A DNA stretch of 64,000 nt from Ischnura elegans. Lineage: Eukaryota > Arthropoda > Insecta > Odonata > Coenagrionidae. The notes below the pieces were generated by a model. The model was not told where the DNA came from and ran no database searches. It saw nothing but the letters and a program-made list of their open reading frames with translations. A program made the translations under genes and the position numbers. The stretch covers positions 74,907,907-74,971,906 of the forward strand of contig NC_060249.1 of NCBI RefSeq assembly GCF_921293095.1, read 5' to 3'. This document shows positions 1 through 9,255 of this stretch, piece by piece; the stretch's first letter is position 1; each line of letters begins with the position of its first letter.

Positions 1-605
1 CATAGACGAGACTGAGAAGGATTTGAAGAAGACTTTGACAAATATGGAAAGGACAATGACCAGATATCAGCTGAAAATCAAAAAAAAAATAAGACTAAGG
101 TATTAGTACGCAGTAAAAGAGAGGAGGTTAAGGCAAAAATTAACCTGGAGAAGCATAAGCTTGAAAAGGTGAGAGAGTTTTCTTAACTGGGAAGCCAAAT
201 TACCTTCGATGGATGAAGTAAGAAGGAAATACTCAGTAGAATAGTGCAGGAAAAGAGAGCTTCTATGAAAAGAAGAATCTTCTTACAGATAAAAATAAAA
301 GCATAGAAGCAAGGGAACAATTCATCAGATGCTATACATGGAGCATGTTTCTCAATGGAAGCGAGGCTTGGACGATGACAGCAGCAGAGAAGTCAAGAGT
401 GGAAGCATTTGAAATGTGGTGCTACCGAAGAATGATGAATATAAAATGTATAGACTGCAAGTAACAAGGAACTGCTAAGAAGAGTGGGATAAAATAGAAG
501 TCTTCTAAAATCCTTAAGCAGAGGACGGAACAACTTAGTTGACCACATTCTGAGACATGATGGCCTGATGAAAACAATCCTAAAATGGCAGGTGGAAACC
601 AGAAA
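1..605 (+). mobile_element. Non-LTR retrotransposon fragment, C-terminal part of reverse transcriptase, degraded
   Basis: Translating the plus strand in shifting frames gives the end of a LINE reverse transcriptase. The pieces in order are: DETEKDLKKTLTNMER and KINKKKTKVL near the edge; GSQITFDG and SKKEILSRI around 190-245; IRCYTWSMFLNGSEAW around 325-372; VEAFEMWCYRRMM around 400-437; and a later RRGQLS-type thumb region. These match the palm/thumb and tail seen in many insect endonuclease-reverse transcriptases (GSEAW and FEMWCYRRM are hallmarks of that family). Frameshifts and stops make it non-functional. The 5' part lies outside the window. The segment from about 310 matches a second copy at 36221-36670, so this is a dispersed family. 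The end near 605 is where the two copies stop aligning. Confidence 0.8.
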
Positions 606-844
606 ATTTGTGGATGAAATCATACAACAAATGTTTTCTACACCACTCCATGTGCTTCAAATTTTGTAGGCCAGTATTTGAAGATCTGAAATTACTGTCT
701 CATCCGTGAGTGTACATAGTGTGTATACTTTTCCTCATTTGGGAAAAATGGATAAATTGTATGAAAATTTTCATTTCCATGAATAAAATTATAGAACTTT
801 AAATGATATTTATCTTTATTACATTTGCAAAGGGACAGCAGAAG
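606..844. other. AT-rich spacer, nothing recognised
   Basis: No coding signal, repeat or RNA gene recognised between two LINE remnants. Short A/T-rich sequence only. Confidence 0.5.
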
Positions 845-985
845 GGCCTAACCAAATTGGTGTTAGGCTTTTTAACCATCTCCCACAAAATTTAAAGTTA
901 TTTCTGTACTTCTTTTAAAAATATGATTAATGAATTTCTATGGGGTGAACTGTGATATTCAATTGAGGAATTTCTGAGAAAATCA
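845..985 (+). mobile_element. LINE ORF2 C-terminal tail fragment
   Basis: Plus-strand translation with frame slips gives GVRLFNHLPQNLK followed by a segment ending YSIEEFL. This is the conserved end of a jockey/CR1-like non-LTR reverse transcriptase, where MGxKLFNHLP...YSxxEFF closes the protein. The same motif appears, better preserved and on the opposite strand, at 4931-4746. It is very short and decayed, and the borders are approximate. Confidence 0.55.
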
Positions 986-1244
986 GTTGATGATTGTTGT
1001 AAATCAAACAATCAAAGTTACTTTAATGGAGACAACTCCATATTTGTTAATTAAAATTGTGTATAAGTATTAATTATGACACACTAATCAACTTCCTTGG
1101 CATAACTATCACTTCCAGTGGAACGCTGGTAGCTGCCTTGCCCATAAAAATGTAGGGCACACAGGACCTATAAAGGTAATCTGGCATTAATATGGTATAT
1201 TTCCAACTTCAATAATTATATTACCTCGTGTAAAATGATATTAC
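986..1244. other. Non-coding stretch; start of intron downstream of the HARBI1-like exon
   Basis: AT-rich sequence with no recognised exon. Read on the minus strand it begins with a GTAATA donor directly after the HARBI1-like exon, so it is most simply intron. The remaining transposase exons were not found before the window edge. Confidence 0.45.
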
Positions 1245-1494
1245 CTTGGTTTCCAATGGGATATGGGTCACACGTTGACCAGCAGGAAGGACTGGTCGCA
1301 ATTCTTCAATGAGGACTCTTGCCATGTCCTGAGTTAGGCGGTATAATTTGCGAAAAAGTTCCTCGCTTGTTTGAAAAGGGTCAGAGGTATCCCGCAGGTG
1401 CCTAAGGTTGGTGCGGACATCCCTCAGAAGCCTAAGGCGCCTTTCTCTCCTCCATCTGCGGAGATGCCGCAAAGCGCCCACAGGGTCCATCAGG
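1245..1494 (-). CDS. HARBI1-like / Harbinger transposase, N-terminal coding exon
   Basis: The exon runs from an acceptor (CTTTAG, exon base 1494) to a donor (CAAG/GTAATA, last exon base 1245). The ATG at 1490 opens exactly 82 codons and ends in phase 0. The protein starts MDPVGALRHLRRWRRER, an Arg-rich stretch. From about residue 40 it has FQTSEELFRKLYRLTQDM and VLIEELRPVLP, which resemble the region before the DDE domain of PIF/Harbinger transposases and the derived HARBI1 nucleases (FRxxYRL, LIxxLxPxL). The frame runs on past the donor only to ISFYTR and a stop, which favours splicing. The catalytic DDE exons are not seen in 1-1244 and would lie beyond the edge. It could be an active transposon copy, a remnant or a domesticated gene; the sequence here cannot decide. 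Confidence 0.65.
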
Positions 1495-1754
1495 CTAAAG
1501 TTTTGGTTGTCAAAAACGTACAATGTTGAAAAAATTTCACTTATAATTCTCAGAAAGTACCACATTCTCATAATTATTAAGATGCAAGATCCAAGTTGAT
1601 ATATATGGGATATTCAATGAGTGACATTATCTGATCAACCAAATAGTTGAACCTTTCAGTGTAAGACATCGATTCTTCCCAAATTTATTGATGAATACAT
1701 TCTTAAAATGAAATTTTCACTTTGAAAATGATGAATTTACTGATTTTCACTCAC

Positions 1755-1990
1755 CAGAAGTCAATGAAGGTAGAGGTGGTCAAGATGTCAATTCCCGGAG
1801 AGAATTCAAGAAGGGCGAGAGGTCAATGCAGGGTACGTGGTGGTTTTCCAGGGAGTGCGTAGGTCGATGATATATAGTTGCGGGTAGTCCAGGAGGTGCA
1901 GATGTCAAAATGTCAAAATCAAGTACATATATGTAGAATGGAAGACACACGTAGCTCGCCAACACTCAACTAGTGAATGACGTGATGCGT
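1755..1990 (-). other. Candidate 5' non-coding exon of the HARBI1-like gene
   Basis: A strong donor (CTTCTG/GTGAGT) has its last exon base at 1755 on the minus strand. It faces the acceptor at 1495-1496 across a 260-bp intron. No good start codon context or domain is seen in 1755-1990, so if real this exon is mainly 5' UTR. The upstream limit is a guess placed at the edge of the CpG-rich block. Confidence 0.35.
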
Positions 1991-2034
1991 TAAGTGTTGA
2001 CAAGTGGTGTTGAGTGGAAAACAAAAAAACACGT

Positions 2035-2320
2035 ACAATGCGCACGGTGGAATTCATGAAACCCACAAGTCGGTAGCCTTACCGACACCTTTTTGCTGTC
2101 GGTACGGCTACCGACGATCTCCCGTCCTCTCGTCGGTGCCGCACCGACCGGGTTCGTACAGAATCGCACGACTTCTTACCGGTAGTCGGTGTGACGTCGC
2201 ACCCGACGAATCGGTGCCGCACCGATCGGTTTGGAGTTACAGAATACGGCCCCAGAGCCGTCCCCTTGGAGTGTGGCGAGGAGGTGTTGTTTTCTCTAAG
2301 GAGCGAATCGGCATTTGAGG
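2035..2320. promoter_or_regulatory. CpG-rich block with clustered short palindromes
   Basis: This GC/CpG-rich island sits in AT-rich surroundings, just upstream of the HARBI1-like exons on their coding strand. It holds two identical perfect inverted repeats, TCGGTGCCGCACCGA (2133-2147 and 2211-2225; the first extends to 8-bp arms). It also has two related hairpins built from GTCGGTA/TACCGAC arms (2069-2086 and 2098-2115) and a looser GTCGG...CCGAC palindrome near 2185-2206. The recurrent unit is (G)TCGGT facing ACCGA(C). It could be a promoter with repeated protein-binding palindromes or the end of a palindromic transposon. No TATA box is apparent. Confidence 0.4.
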
Positions 2321-2603
2321 TGGCATATGCCCAATAATGTAGGGTTTTAACGATTGATGCTTTTTGTCTAGAATGATGGCGGCATTTGGCATTTACATAG
2401 TATGATCAGTATTCTTGCTTTAATTATTTACAAAGCTGGGTCAATATGAGTTTTATTACCATAAACTCAATATCCTAACATCCCATCAGCTTTCTTTGTG
2501 AGGAGAACGTCCAAGAAGGGAAGTCTGTTATTATTATTTTATTTCCATCATGAATGTAATTGAAGTATTTTGGCTGTTAAGGTGTGCTAGGATTTATTCA
2601 GTT

Positions 2604-2854
2604 CAGGGGCGTAGCCAGGAATTTCGTTCGGGGGGGTCCAAAACCAGGGCGGAAAATTTTTGAAAAACAGGTTACTATGGAATGGGTTCTAAACTAATTT
2701 AACTAATTTTAACACTTTTAATAATAGAAAAAACTTCATTTGCTAAGTAAATATTTTTAAATTCACGATTTTTCAATATTTCGTTTTCTTTTATGAAGGA
2801 AAATAATTGTGTTTTTATATTTTTGAGGGGGGGAGGTCCAGACCCCCCCCTCTG
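2604..2854. mobile_element. hAT-type MITE with poly-G/C tracts, 8-bp TSD
   Basis: The 251-bp element starts CAGGGGCGTAGCC and ends CCTCTG. It is flanked by perfect 8-bp target-site duplications ATTCAGTT (2596-2603 and 2855-2862). G-runs sit close to both ends and a C-run precedes the right end. It has no coding capacity. It interrupts the Penelope remnant, so it inserted later. Confidence 0.85.
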
Positions 2855-2918
2855 ATTCAGTTCATCAATGATGAAGGTACCGTTGAAAATTTCCTTACGT
2901 AGGTGGCAGTTATGTCTG

Positions 2919-3154
2919 AAGGCCGTTTTACACGGTACACGCAATTGCGCATTCTGACGTACGTGCGAAGGTGCAATCAAAATTGCGCCGTGTAAAGCGG
3001 TGAATTGCTAGAACACATGCGAGAATGCGTGGATGCAAGACGGAAAAATAGCCCCTGTTCTAATTTCGTTCATGCATTCGCGCAATTCCACGCCATTTTA
3101 GTAATTAATGCAGCTCCAACCTGCGCAATTCCGTGCCCCGTGTAAAACAGCCTT
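2919..3154. mobile_element. MITE family A, copy 1 (236 bp)
   Basis: The ends are near-perfect inverted repeats of about 33 bp, beginning AAGGCCGTTTTACACGG on the left and closing CCGTGTAAAACAGCCTT on the right. The interior lacks an ORF. Copies 2 (21127-21362, the same 236-bp length) and 3 (32071-32970, split by another MITE) share the same interior, for example GTGAATTGCTAGAAC and TTCGTTCATGCATTCGCGCA. No clear target duplication is visible. It lies inside the Penelope remnant. Confidence 0.85.
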
Positions 3155-4204
3155 GAGAATGGCTGCAGGCTATAGGCTAGATACTTTGCGAGCTTGTGTT
3201 TTGGTGAATCAATTGCACAATTTCAATGGGCCGGAGTGGTATCCCATCCGTATGAATTTTAGGCAGGCCATAAAGTCATGAATGTTTGGGAGCGGCTGGA
3301 GTAGTGGTCATCTCTCTTCTTGAGGTATTGACGAATGTTTCAGTAGTTCGTTGATGTTCCTATAGATTTTTGCAGTTGGATCTGACTTCAGTTCTCTATA
3401 GGTTGGGTCGTCTAGCAAACTGCAAACCTTGTTTTGGCAGTCTTCCTTTGAGACGATTACAGCTGCATTCCCAACGTCGCGCTTCCTAACCCAACCCAAC
3501 CTCCTGTACCACAAAACATGAGAAATATCACCCTTTCTAATTGCAAATGCAGTATCAACCGATGAAGGCTGTCGAACATCTAATTTAAATACACCTTCAG
3601 ACAAAGTACCAAAATAATCAGCTTTACCCTCAATTTTACAGCTTCCATGGTCGTATTTTTTTACAGCCATCATGACCAAATACCACTATAAAACCTTTCC
3701 TCATCAACTACGAAACTGATAAGTAATTGGTAGCTAACCCTGGCACTAATGTAACCTCTTTGAGTGGTTAAATACCTTGGTTAGGGAATTTCGCTAGCAC
3801 ATTGCCTTTCCCTGTGGTCATCAGATTGGTATCATTAGCGCATCGAACACTGCCCTTTGCTCTGCAGCTTAAAATCATGCATCAGAACTTTGTGCGCGGT
3901 CATGTAAGCTGATGCGCCTGAACCTATGATCCAGTCATCTTTAGTGAATGGGACACAACAAGAGTACACAATGAAGAGGAATCCTTTTTCACCTCATTTA
4001 TGGGACATTCAGACTTATAATGGCCCACCTGCCAGCACTTAAAGCAGTTTACCTTCCTTTAATCTGGCCTCCTGAAATTTTATGGCTTTGATATTGATTT
4101 CCTCTCCTTCGGCAGCTTACCTGAAGACTGTTGACCCTTCAGGTTCCTAGTGAATAGAATGGAATCCTCCTCCACATTCTCCAACTTGAGGTAGTCATCC
4201 AGGC

Positions 4205-4504
4205 CAGTGGCGCTACAAGGGGGGGTTTTGGGGGATAAAACCCCCCCCAGAGCTCAGAGAAATTTTTAAGTTTAATCCATTTTACTTATTTGGATCAGTA
4301 TTACTTATAGAATAGTGTTAGGATTTATCAAATATCCCCAGAAAGCCGTAAAAATTACCATTTTGAACCATCATTCTTCAAATTTTTCTGGAGGAGGGTC
4401 CCAGCAACTTCTGCTTACCCTAGTGGGTATGCAATACCCCCACACCCGTAAGTATTAGTTGCGCCGAAAACTCCCCCTAGCCTTAATTCCTAGCTGCGTC
4501 CCTG
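4205..4504. mobile_element. hAT-type MITE (family 1), 8-bp TSD
   Basis: The 300-bp element begins CAGTGGCGCTAC and ends GCTGCGTCCCTG, flanked by perfect ATCCAGGC duplications (4197-4204 and 4505-4512). A GGGGGGG tract lies close to the left end, with a CCCCCCCC tract shortly after it. The same family recurs at 20284-20577 and 49086-49353, sharing the CCAGAGCTCAGAGAAA and GAAAGCCGTAAAA blocks. It sits inside the Copia Gag region. Confidence 0.9.
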
Positions 4505-4628
4505 ATCCAGGCTGCCATTGAGAATCTTCTCTATGATTTTGCAGGTGGTGAAATCCTTGTCAGGAGTTATCACCTCCGTTCCTACGGGATATGGCAAGCA
4601 CCCTTCAGGCACACTCCTGAGCATGATT

Positions 4629-4944
4629 AATAATAATAATAATAGATTTATTGGTCGTTAAGTAAATAATTTACACTTGACCTCGTCAGTTCAGTGTTAA
4701 TACATATAATTACAGTTTGCATACTTCAATAAAGAACAGGATTATTCAGAAAACCATATCTGCTTCCTGAGTAAAAAACTCATTTACGGAGTACAGTGCT
4801 TTAGATGCTAGCCAGGAGTGTACAACAGATTTAAATTTAGTACTGTTGCTTCGTCTTGCAGACGCAGGTAAGTGATTGAAGAGCTTAATACCCATGTTTG
4901 AGAAGGATTTTTGTGTTATATTTAGTCTCATTTGACCTGCAAAT
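4629..4944 (-). mobile_element. LINE 3' end (jockey/CR1-like) with TTA-repeat tail, 5'-truncated
   Basis: On the minus strand this opens with MRLNITQKSFSNMGIKL and continues FNHLPASARR, then ALYSVNEFF and a stop. That is the typical end of a non-LTR ORF2. A short 3' UTR with GACGAGGTC follows, then AATAAATCTATTATTATTATT, a microsatellite tail at 4627-4644. Copia Gag resumes on both sides, so this is a 5'-truncated insertion. Possible degenerate flanking duplications resemble ATGGTTGCTC / ATGCTC. The upstream border is approximate. Confidence 0.75.
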
Positions 4945-5320
4945 AGGTGATTAGAGCAACCATGCCATCATCTGCAGGCTTCCCCATGCTTGTCAACTTA
5001 TTTGATTATAAGAGTCTTTAAATTTCTAATTATTACCTGTTAAACTTAGAGAACATATGTCTTATGATATATTGAACACCTTTTGCTCCCAACCTCTGAG
5101 TACATGAGTTCCCTAATAAGTAGCCGATTGGCATCTTAACTCCTTCCATTCATTCAGATTTTGATATCACTGTCACCCACTTGAGTCTTAGTATCACCTG
5201 AGATATCAAATACCTCCAAGATTGAAATCCTTCTCAACCATCTCACCTTCTCCATCCATGTCTATTCCCATACAATCAGAAAGAGGGGACTGTTTGCAGC
5301 CATCTTTCAATGAAAGATGA

Positions 5321-5606
5321 ATGAAAGATTCTTTCATAGTACATTTTATGGTATTGTACAATGTCTCAATCAGTATCAATTCTCCAATATCTATTCTACT
5401 CTCCTATGCATTGGTTACTTAATGCAAGTACCTGCACAAATAAAATTTTACCTGCTTTTTTTTGATGTTGTTACATGAAGGACCTTGAAGGTATATGTGT
5501 GCACTGTGCATGGAGTCACCTTTGAAATTGTGTTATGTGAATACCTCAATGTCCGCATAAAACCCCTTTTATAGATTACAAGCTTTCTTTCTGCTATTCA
5601 TTCATC
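5321..5606. other. Spacer, no gene recognised
   Basis: Low-complexity sequence containing imperfect repeats of GAAAGATGAATGAAAGATT (around 5310-5335). No coding signal. Confidence 0.4.
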
Positions 5607-5861
5607 TAGTAGTGTAACTAGGAATATGATTTGGGGGGCCAAGAAATTGCGACTTCCCCCATGCAACGAGGGATCCGGGGGCGTAGTCACCATTCGGTCA
5701 CCATGTCTCACTACCATGATATTATTAAATGATCTTTAACTTTAAGCAGATGCAGTTGGTATATGTCAATGCCCTAGAAAATATTTTTAAATATTTTTTA
5801 ATCTCTTTGAGGCTTTCGGGGGGAAATGTCCCCCTCATTTCCCCCCATAGTTACCACACTG
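5607..5861. mobile_element. hAT-type MITE, degraded ends, 8-bp TSD
   Basis: The 255-bp element is flanked by CATTCATC duplications (5599-5606 and 5862-5869). The left end is a decayed TAGTAGTGTAACTAGG; the right end is CCATAGTTACCACACTG. G-runs occur near 5633 and 5818 and C-runs near 5830 and 5841, the architecture of the other hAT MITEs here. The first bases of the left end have drifted from CAG. Confidence 0.7.
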
Positions 5862-5935
5862 CATTCATCCATCTATCCAACCGGTTCATTCAGCATGCAA
5901 CCAGCTTTTCTTAATGTGTATGTAGGGGATCTTGT

Positions 5936-6130
5936 TGTTTTGGTAGCTAGTGTTGACTTCCCTCTTCCTGGGTCTGGGATCAAGTCCTAGTAGTTTCAGA
6001 GACTATCTCTCTGCTCTCTCAGAGATTATCTCTGCTTTGGTGCTTTTTGGTGGGTGGATCAAGTGCAGCACATCGTCTGTTAGATGGGGCTTTAAGCCAT
6101 AGTCTCCTTTATGCCTACATCACAAGAGCA
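5936..6130 (+). repeat. tRNA-derived SINE, degraded
   Basis: An A-box-like GGTAGCTAGTGTTGACT is followed by a B-box-like GGGATCAAGTCC. Downstream is a block reading CGTCTGTTAGATGGGGCTTTAAGCC. This is a decayed form of the widespread arthropod SINE body CCGTCAGATGGGACGTTAAGCC, also seen at 51.5 and 55.1 kb. Borders are approximate. Confidence 0.6.
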
Positions 6131-6468
6131 AGCTGCAGCCAATGTCAAGTCTTGTTTTACACTTTCTCCTCTACCATTCATTATTGTGCAAATGAACTAA
6201 GCTTTCAGTTGCATCCTCCCAATACTTACTCCACATTTTTGTGATTAACTTTTGCTACTTGTTCCTTTTCATCCAATTTCAGTATTTACTGAAGTGACCA
6301 TTTCCCTCCAATCGATTCATATAGTAAATCAATTGTTCTACTGAGTCAACTTTGTTACTTCTAGCCTTCAAACTTTGATTTGGTTTCTTTGCTTAGAAAT
6401 TGTATGCATACTAGAATCTCAGTGAGAATTTCATGAGGAATTAGTTTTAATATTTGAAGGTGTATTTC
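6131..6468. other. Spacer, no gene recognised
   Basis: Pyrimidine-rich to AT-rich sequence with no motif, repeat or exon that I can support. Confidence 0.4.
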
Positions 6469-6753
6469 CAGGGAGGGATCCAGGATTTTTTTCTGGGGGG
6501 GGGGGGGGGGGGGGGGGGGAGGACTCAAGGGTCTGACAAGTCTTCTCATATTTGAGATTAAAAACAAAATACAGCAATTACTGTAGAATTTATTCTATTT
6601 ATTTTGATATGAAAGTTACCAATATTAAATTAAATGATTGAGGCTCCATAATGCACAAAATTAAATGAACCTAATGATTAAAAATCTTGTCTATTTTTTT
6701 TAAGCACCTGGGGAGGCACGTGCCCCCATGCCCCCCCTAAATCCGCTTATCTG
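6469..6753 (+). mobile_element. hAT-type MITE (family 2) with 25-base G tract
   Basis: It begins CAGGGAGGGATCCAGG and ends CCTAAATCCGCTTATCTG. A 25-base G homopolymer lies at 6495-6519. The interior and both ends match, in reverse complement, the element at 38932-39200 (shared AAGATTTTTAG-type, GAGGCTCC and TCATATTTGAGATT-type blocks). Flanks TGTATTTC (6461-6468) and TGTATTCC (6752-6759) agree at 7 of 8 positions, which would overlap the last two bases of the element. Confidence 0.8.
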
Positions 6754-8419
6754 TATTCCAGTTGTCTGCCGAGCCAAGAGTACCTTTCCTGTCCTTTACC
6801 TCAACTGGCTGGCAATCTTTCACTTGATATCACAGGAATTTTAATATGAACTATGGAAGTTGGAAAGATTGTGTTTAACCTTTAATTTATGTGCATGTCC
6901 CCATGGACTCTGGGACTCAAAAGCCTATATGAGCCCAAAATATTTAAGAGATGTAATTAAATCCAGAAATAAGTGGTATCCATCAGGCATTTATATCAGG
7001 TGACCAAAAGTTAATAAATATAAGAACAAGTTATTAATACAAAATTTATTTTTTATTTTATATAATGCGTGGACACATACATAATACCAATTTCATCTCT
7101 TCAAAGTTGAGTAAAATTCAGTCTGAACCCTTAATGAAAAAGTAATGAATATAAACCAATTTTTCATTTCATCATAAGTATTTTAAAGACTAAAATTTTT
7201 AATAAATTTCATGTTATTAAGTCACCAATTAATAGTATCACAGTAGAGCTTCAATTATCCATAGTTTGACTAAGGGGTATACAGCAATCCCCTTCCCATC
7301 CAGTTCCTGCATACAATCCAGTTTCCTTCTTCTCCTTCCAACCCTCCTTTATTCTTCCTTTCCTGTTCTCCTGATCCTCAAAATAACTATTTTTCAAGTC
7401 AGTGGGAGCAAAGTAAGTATGGAAAGGATAAATTGGAAGCCAAAGTTAACTCAGAAGAGAAAATTATCATCAATTGATAATTTTTTTATTTTTTCCATCT
7501 GTTTTGGCTTTTACCTCTAATAGGATGGATAATCGAAGCTCTACAGAACAAACTAATGCACTTTCATCACAACTTTCAAGAGTTAAAATTCTACAATTAA
7601 ATAAATTTGACAGTTACATAATTTTCTTAACCTGTTGGCAATCCTCGAACACATAGTTATCACTTGATGTTATACCATCTCCAGAGACTAGGCTTTTTAA
7701 AATTTCTACATAATGCCAGTAAATTCATGAACATTATCATTGATTTATGAAAACATTGAACAGACTTGATTATAGACCCTGGAAAGGTTTACTAAAGTTT
7801 CAATATTTGATGATATTAAATGATGTTAATAGCTGGCGCACACATATTGAAGCATTTCTATACAAAAGCAATAATGCTTAGTGCAAACACAATAGGTAAT
7901 CCTCAGGTTTTTTGATGTTGTGCCCTGGGGCACTAGCACCACAAAATAGACAATTTCCATGCCTGAAACAAGTAGGTACCTAGATAATCTTAAGGGTGAA
8001 AATAGAGTTAGAACTAGCATTTTTGGTTCACATTTATATACACACACACAAGTCAACTGAAATACATTAGTTTTCATCTAACCTGAACAAACATTCTCAT
8101 GCATATTATCTGCACATCAGGAACCTCCCTTGTAGAGATTCCTTGGAAAATTATATTGCTATGTGGTGGAGACAAAAAAGCAATATGTAAATGCACTATT
8201 TCAAATTAGCATTTTCAGTTCAATGTACAGAGCTGTTATGATGTAATTGATGACGCAGCACAAATATTGACTTGTGCATGCGTTACTTATCATGTTTGTT
8301 GGAAAAATATCTTAATCCTGCAGTTTCACTCACTCATATAGACACAACAATTCACACTTATGCACAAAATATGTAGTTTCTTAATGGGTTCGGTGGATCA
8401 TTCCCATTGAGTATTCAGT
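6754..8419. other. Long AT-rich stretch, no gene recognised
   Basis: No exon, SINE or TIR element identified. A short (CA)n tract lies at 8040-8049. Short open frames here show no domain. Confidence 0.4.
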
Positions 8420-8605
8420 TCACCTTCCAGCGAGCACTATTTTGTTTTTGAAAGCATAGTGCTCCTCCTTTGGTATTCTCATTGAAAACATGAGATTGCA
8501 CACTGCACTCCTTGCTAGCCTCAGGCCAATGCAAAAAATCAGCAAAATAAAGGCTGGAATGGCTTGCACAAAATTTGCATGAGATAATCCAGGGTAATCA
8601 ATCAT
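8420..8605 (-). CDS. Possible small membrane-protein exon, hypothetical
   Basis: From an ATG at 8605 the minus strand reads MIDYPGLSHANFVQAIPAF and then a hydrophobic run (about residues 13-28, ILLIFCIGL core). A basic/polar segment follows, with RIPKEEHYAFKNKIVLAG near the end. The stop follows at once; a possible donor AAG/GTGAAC overlaps it. One membrane helix followed by FKNKIVL is reminiscent of N-terminally anchored short-chain dehydrogenases, but the glycine motif is absent, so I do not assign a family. It lies downstream of the PVF-like exons on the same strand. It may be chance. Confidence 0.2.
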   Translation of the reverse strand: MIDYPGLSHANFVQAIPAFILLIFCIGLRLARSAVCNLMFSMRIPKEEHYAFKNKIVLAGR

Positions 8606-9122
8606 TTTCAATCACCTTTCTGCCAATTCATTACCCTTCCGCGATTCCTCAACTTTTCTTCATCAAATTTTTATCATTCCTCTAGAGAGATAGCCTTACA
8701 TTAAGCATTAAAATTGGGTTTGTGTTACAGGAAAGTTTTTCAGACTGGAGAAATTGATGGTAATAATTAATAAGGTACATTTTTTCTAGAGCAAACCAAA
8801 AATTAGTTTCATACTCCTAATTATTCTCTTTACTTGGCTGTAAGAAATACAATTCAAACCATTTTCATGGAAAATCTTAAGCCAAAGAGAGTCAATAACT
8901 GCAGATAAGAATGGCTTGTCCACTTGACTTTATAGTTATTCAGTTTTCAATGACAAATATGTTTTTAAGGTAAAGATAGAAGCATTAAGAAAGGAATGAC
9001 AATTTTATCGCAGCTTCCTATGATGTAAAATTAATACAGGAAGGTCATGAACTACCTCTGGAGTTAAAAATGATAAACATAATGATTTGATGGCAGCATG
9101 ATTTTTTTACATGCTCATTATT

Positions 9123-9255
9123 TTATTTATACTCATCCATTGTGTATCGCTGCCAAGCAGCAAATTTCTCTCGCTTCCTTGGGCAACGTCCTGCTCTCCT
9201 TATGTAGGAGCCAAATTCACATGTAGGAGGAAGGCATTCCTCACTCTGTATACAG
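9123..9255 (-). CDS. PVF-like growth factor, last coding exon (Cys-rich C-terminus)
   Basis: An acceptor TTTTCAAACAG precedes base 9255. The exon supplies one base to complete a codon and then 43 residues and a TAA stop. The protein begins CIQSEECLPPTCEFG, contains RAGRCPRKREK, and ends MDEYK. Four cysteines within 24 residues plus a basic patch fit the Cys/Lys/Arg-rich tails of invertebrate PDGF/VEGF-related factors, where basic tails can bind matrix or membranes. The phase fits the exon ending at 11357 exactly (two bases plus one base, giving Asn). The sequence AATAAA overlaps the stop (9122-9127 on the plus strand), so the 3' UTR may be short or another signal used. It is too short to be called alone; confidence rests on the phase match. 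Confidence 0.55.

Larger units (their letters stand above)
2400..3495 (-). mobile_element. Penelope-like element reverse transcriptase remnant, internally deleted and split by two MITEs
   Basis: Minus-strand reading gives Penelope RT pieces in the correct order. They are: VGNAAVIVSKEDC and YRELKSDPTAK (about 3485-3360); YGLPKIHTDGIPLRP-like and KLAKYLAYSLQPF-like sequence (about 3260-3160); a short TYVRKFST piece after the first insertion; and KYFNYIHDGN then NRLPFLDVLLTKKADG (about 2560-2480), with a decayed VYRKPTH-like end. The conserved core between YVR and the LPFLDV motif is missing. Insertions at 2919-3154 and 2604-2854 split it. The upstream side is fused to a Copia remnant. Stops and frameshifts are frequent. 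No GIY-YIG endonuclease is recognised. Confidence 0.75.
3480..5320 (-). mobile_element. Copia-type LTR retrotransposon remnant (Gag to pre-integrase)
   Basis: Minus-strand pieces in order are: a Gag start (MAANSPL near 5311) and decayed Gag; Gag continuation with VITPDKDFTTCKIIEKIL (about 4590-4530); DDYLKLENVEEDSILF after an insertion; a CCHC zinc knuckle CFKCWQVGHYKSEC (about 4055-4010); a protease active-site region WIIGSGASAYMTA (about 3930-3890), with Gly where the catalytic Asp is expected; the GNVLAKF and PGLATNYLSVS region; KIEGKADYFGTLSEGVF; and the GAG-pre-integrase motif LWYRRLGWV (about 3520-3490). Integrase, RT and LTRs are absent. Copia sequence passes directly into Penelope RT near 3485. 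It is split by a hAT MITE (4205-4504) and a LINE tail (about 4629-4944). Clearly dead. Confidence 0.8.

Noticed and set aside
393-623. Hydrophobic minus-strand open frame
   Set aside because: Antisense of the LINE RT fragment.
3308-3679. 123-codon minus-strand open frame looking like a host protein
   Set aside because: Its first half is Copia pre-integrase region and its second half Penelope RT; it is a transposon chimera.
6361-6567. Polyproline open frame on the minus strand
   Set aside because: Produced by the 25-base G tract of a hAT MITE.
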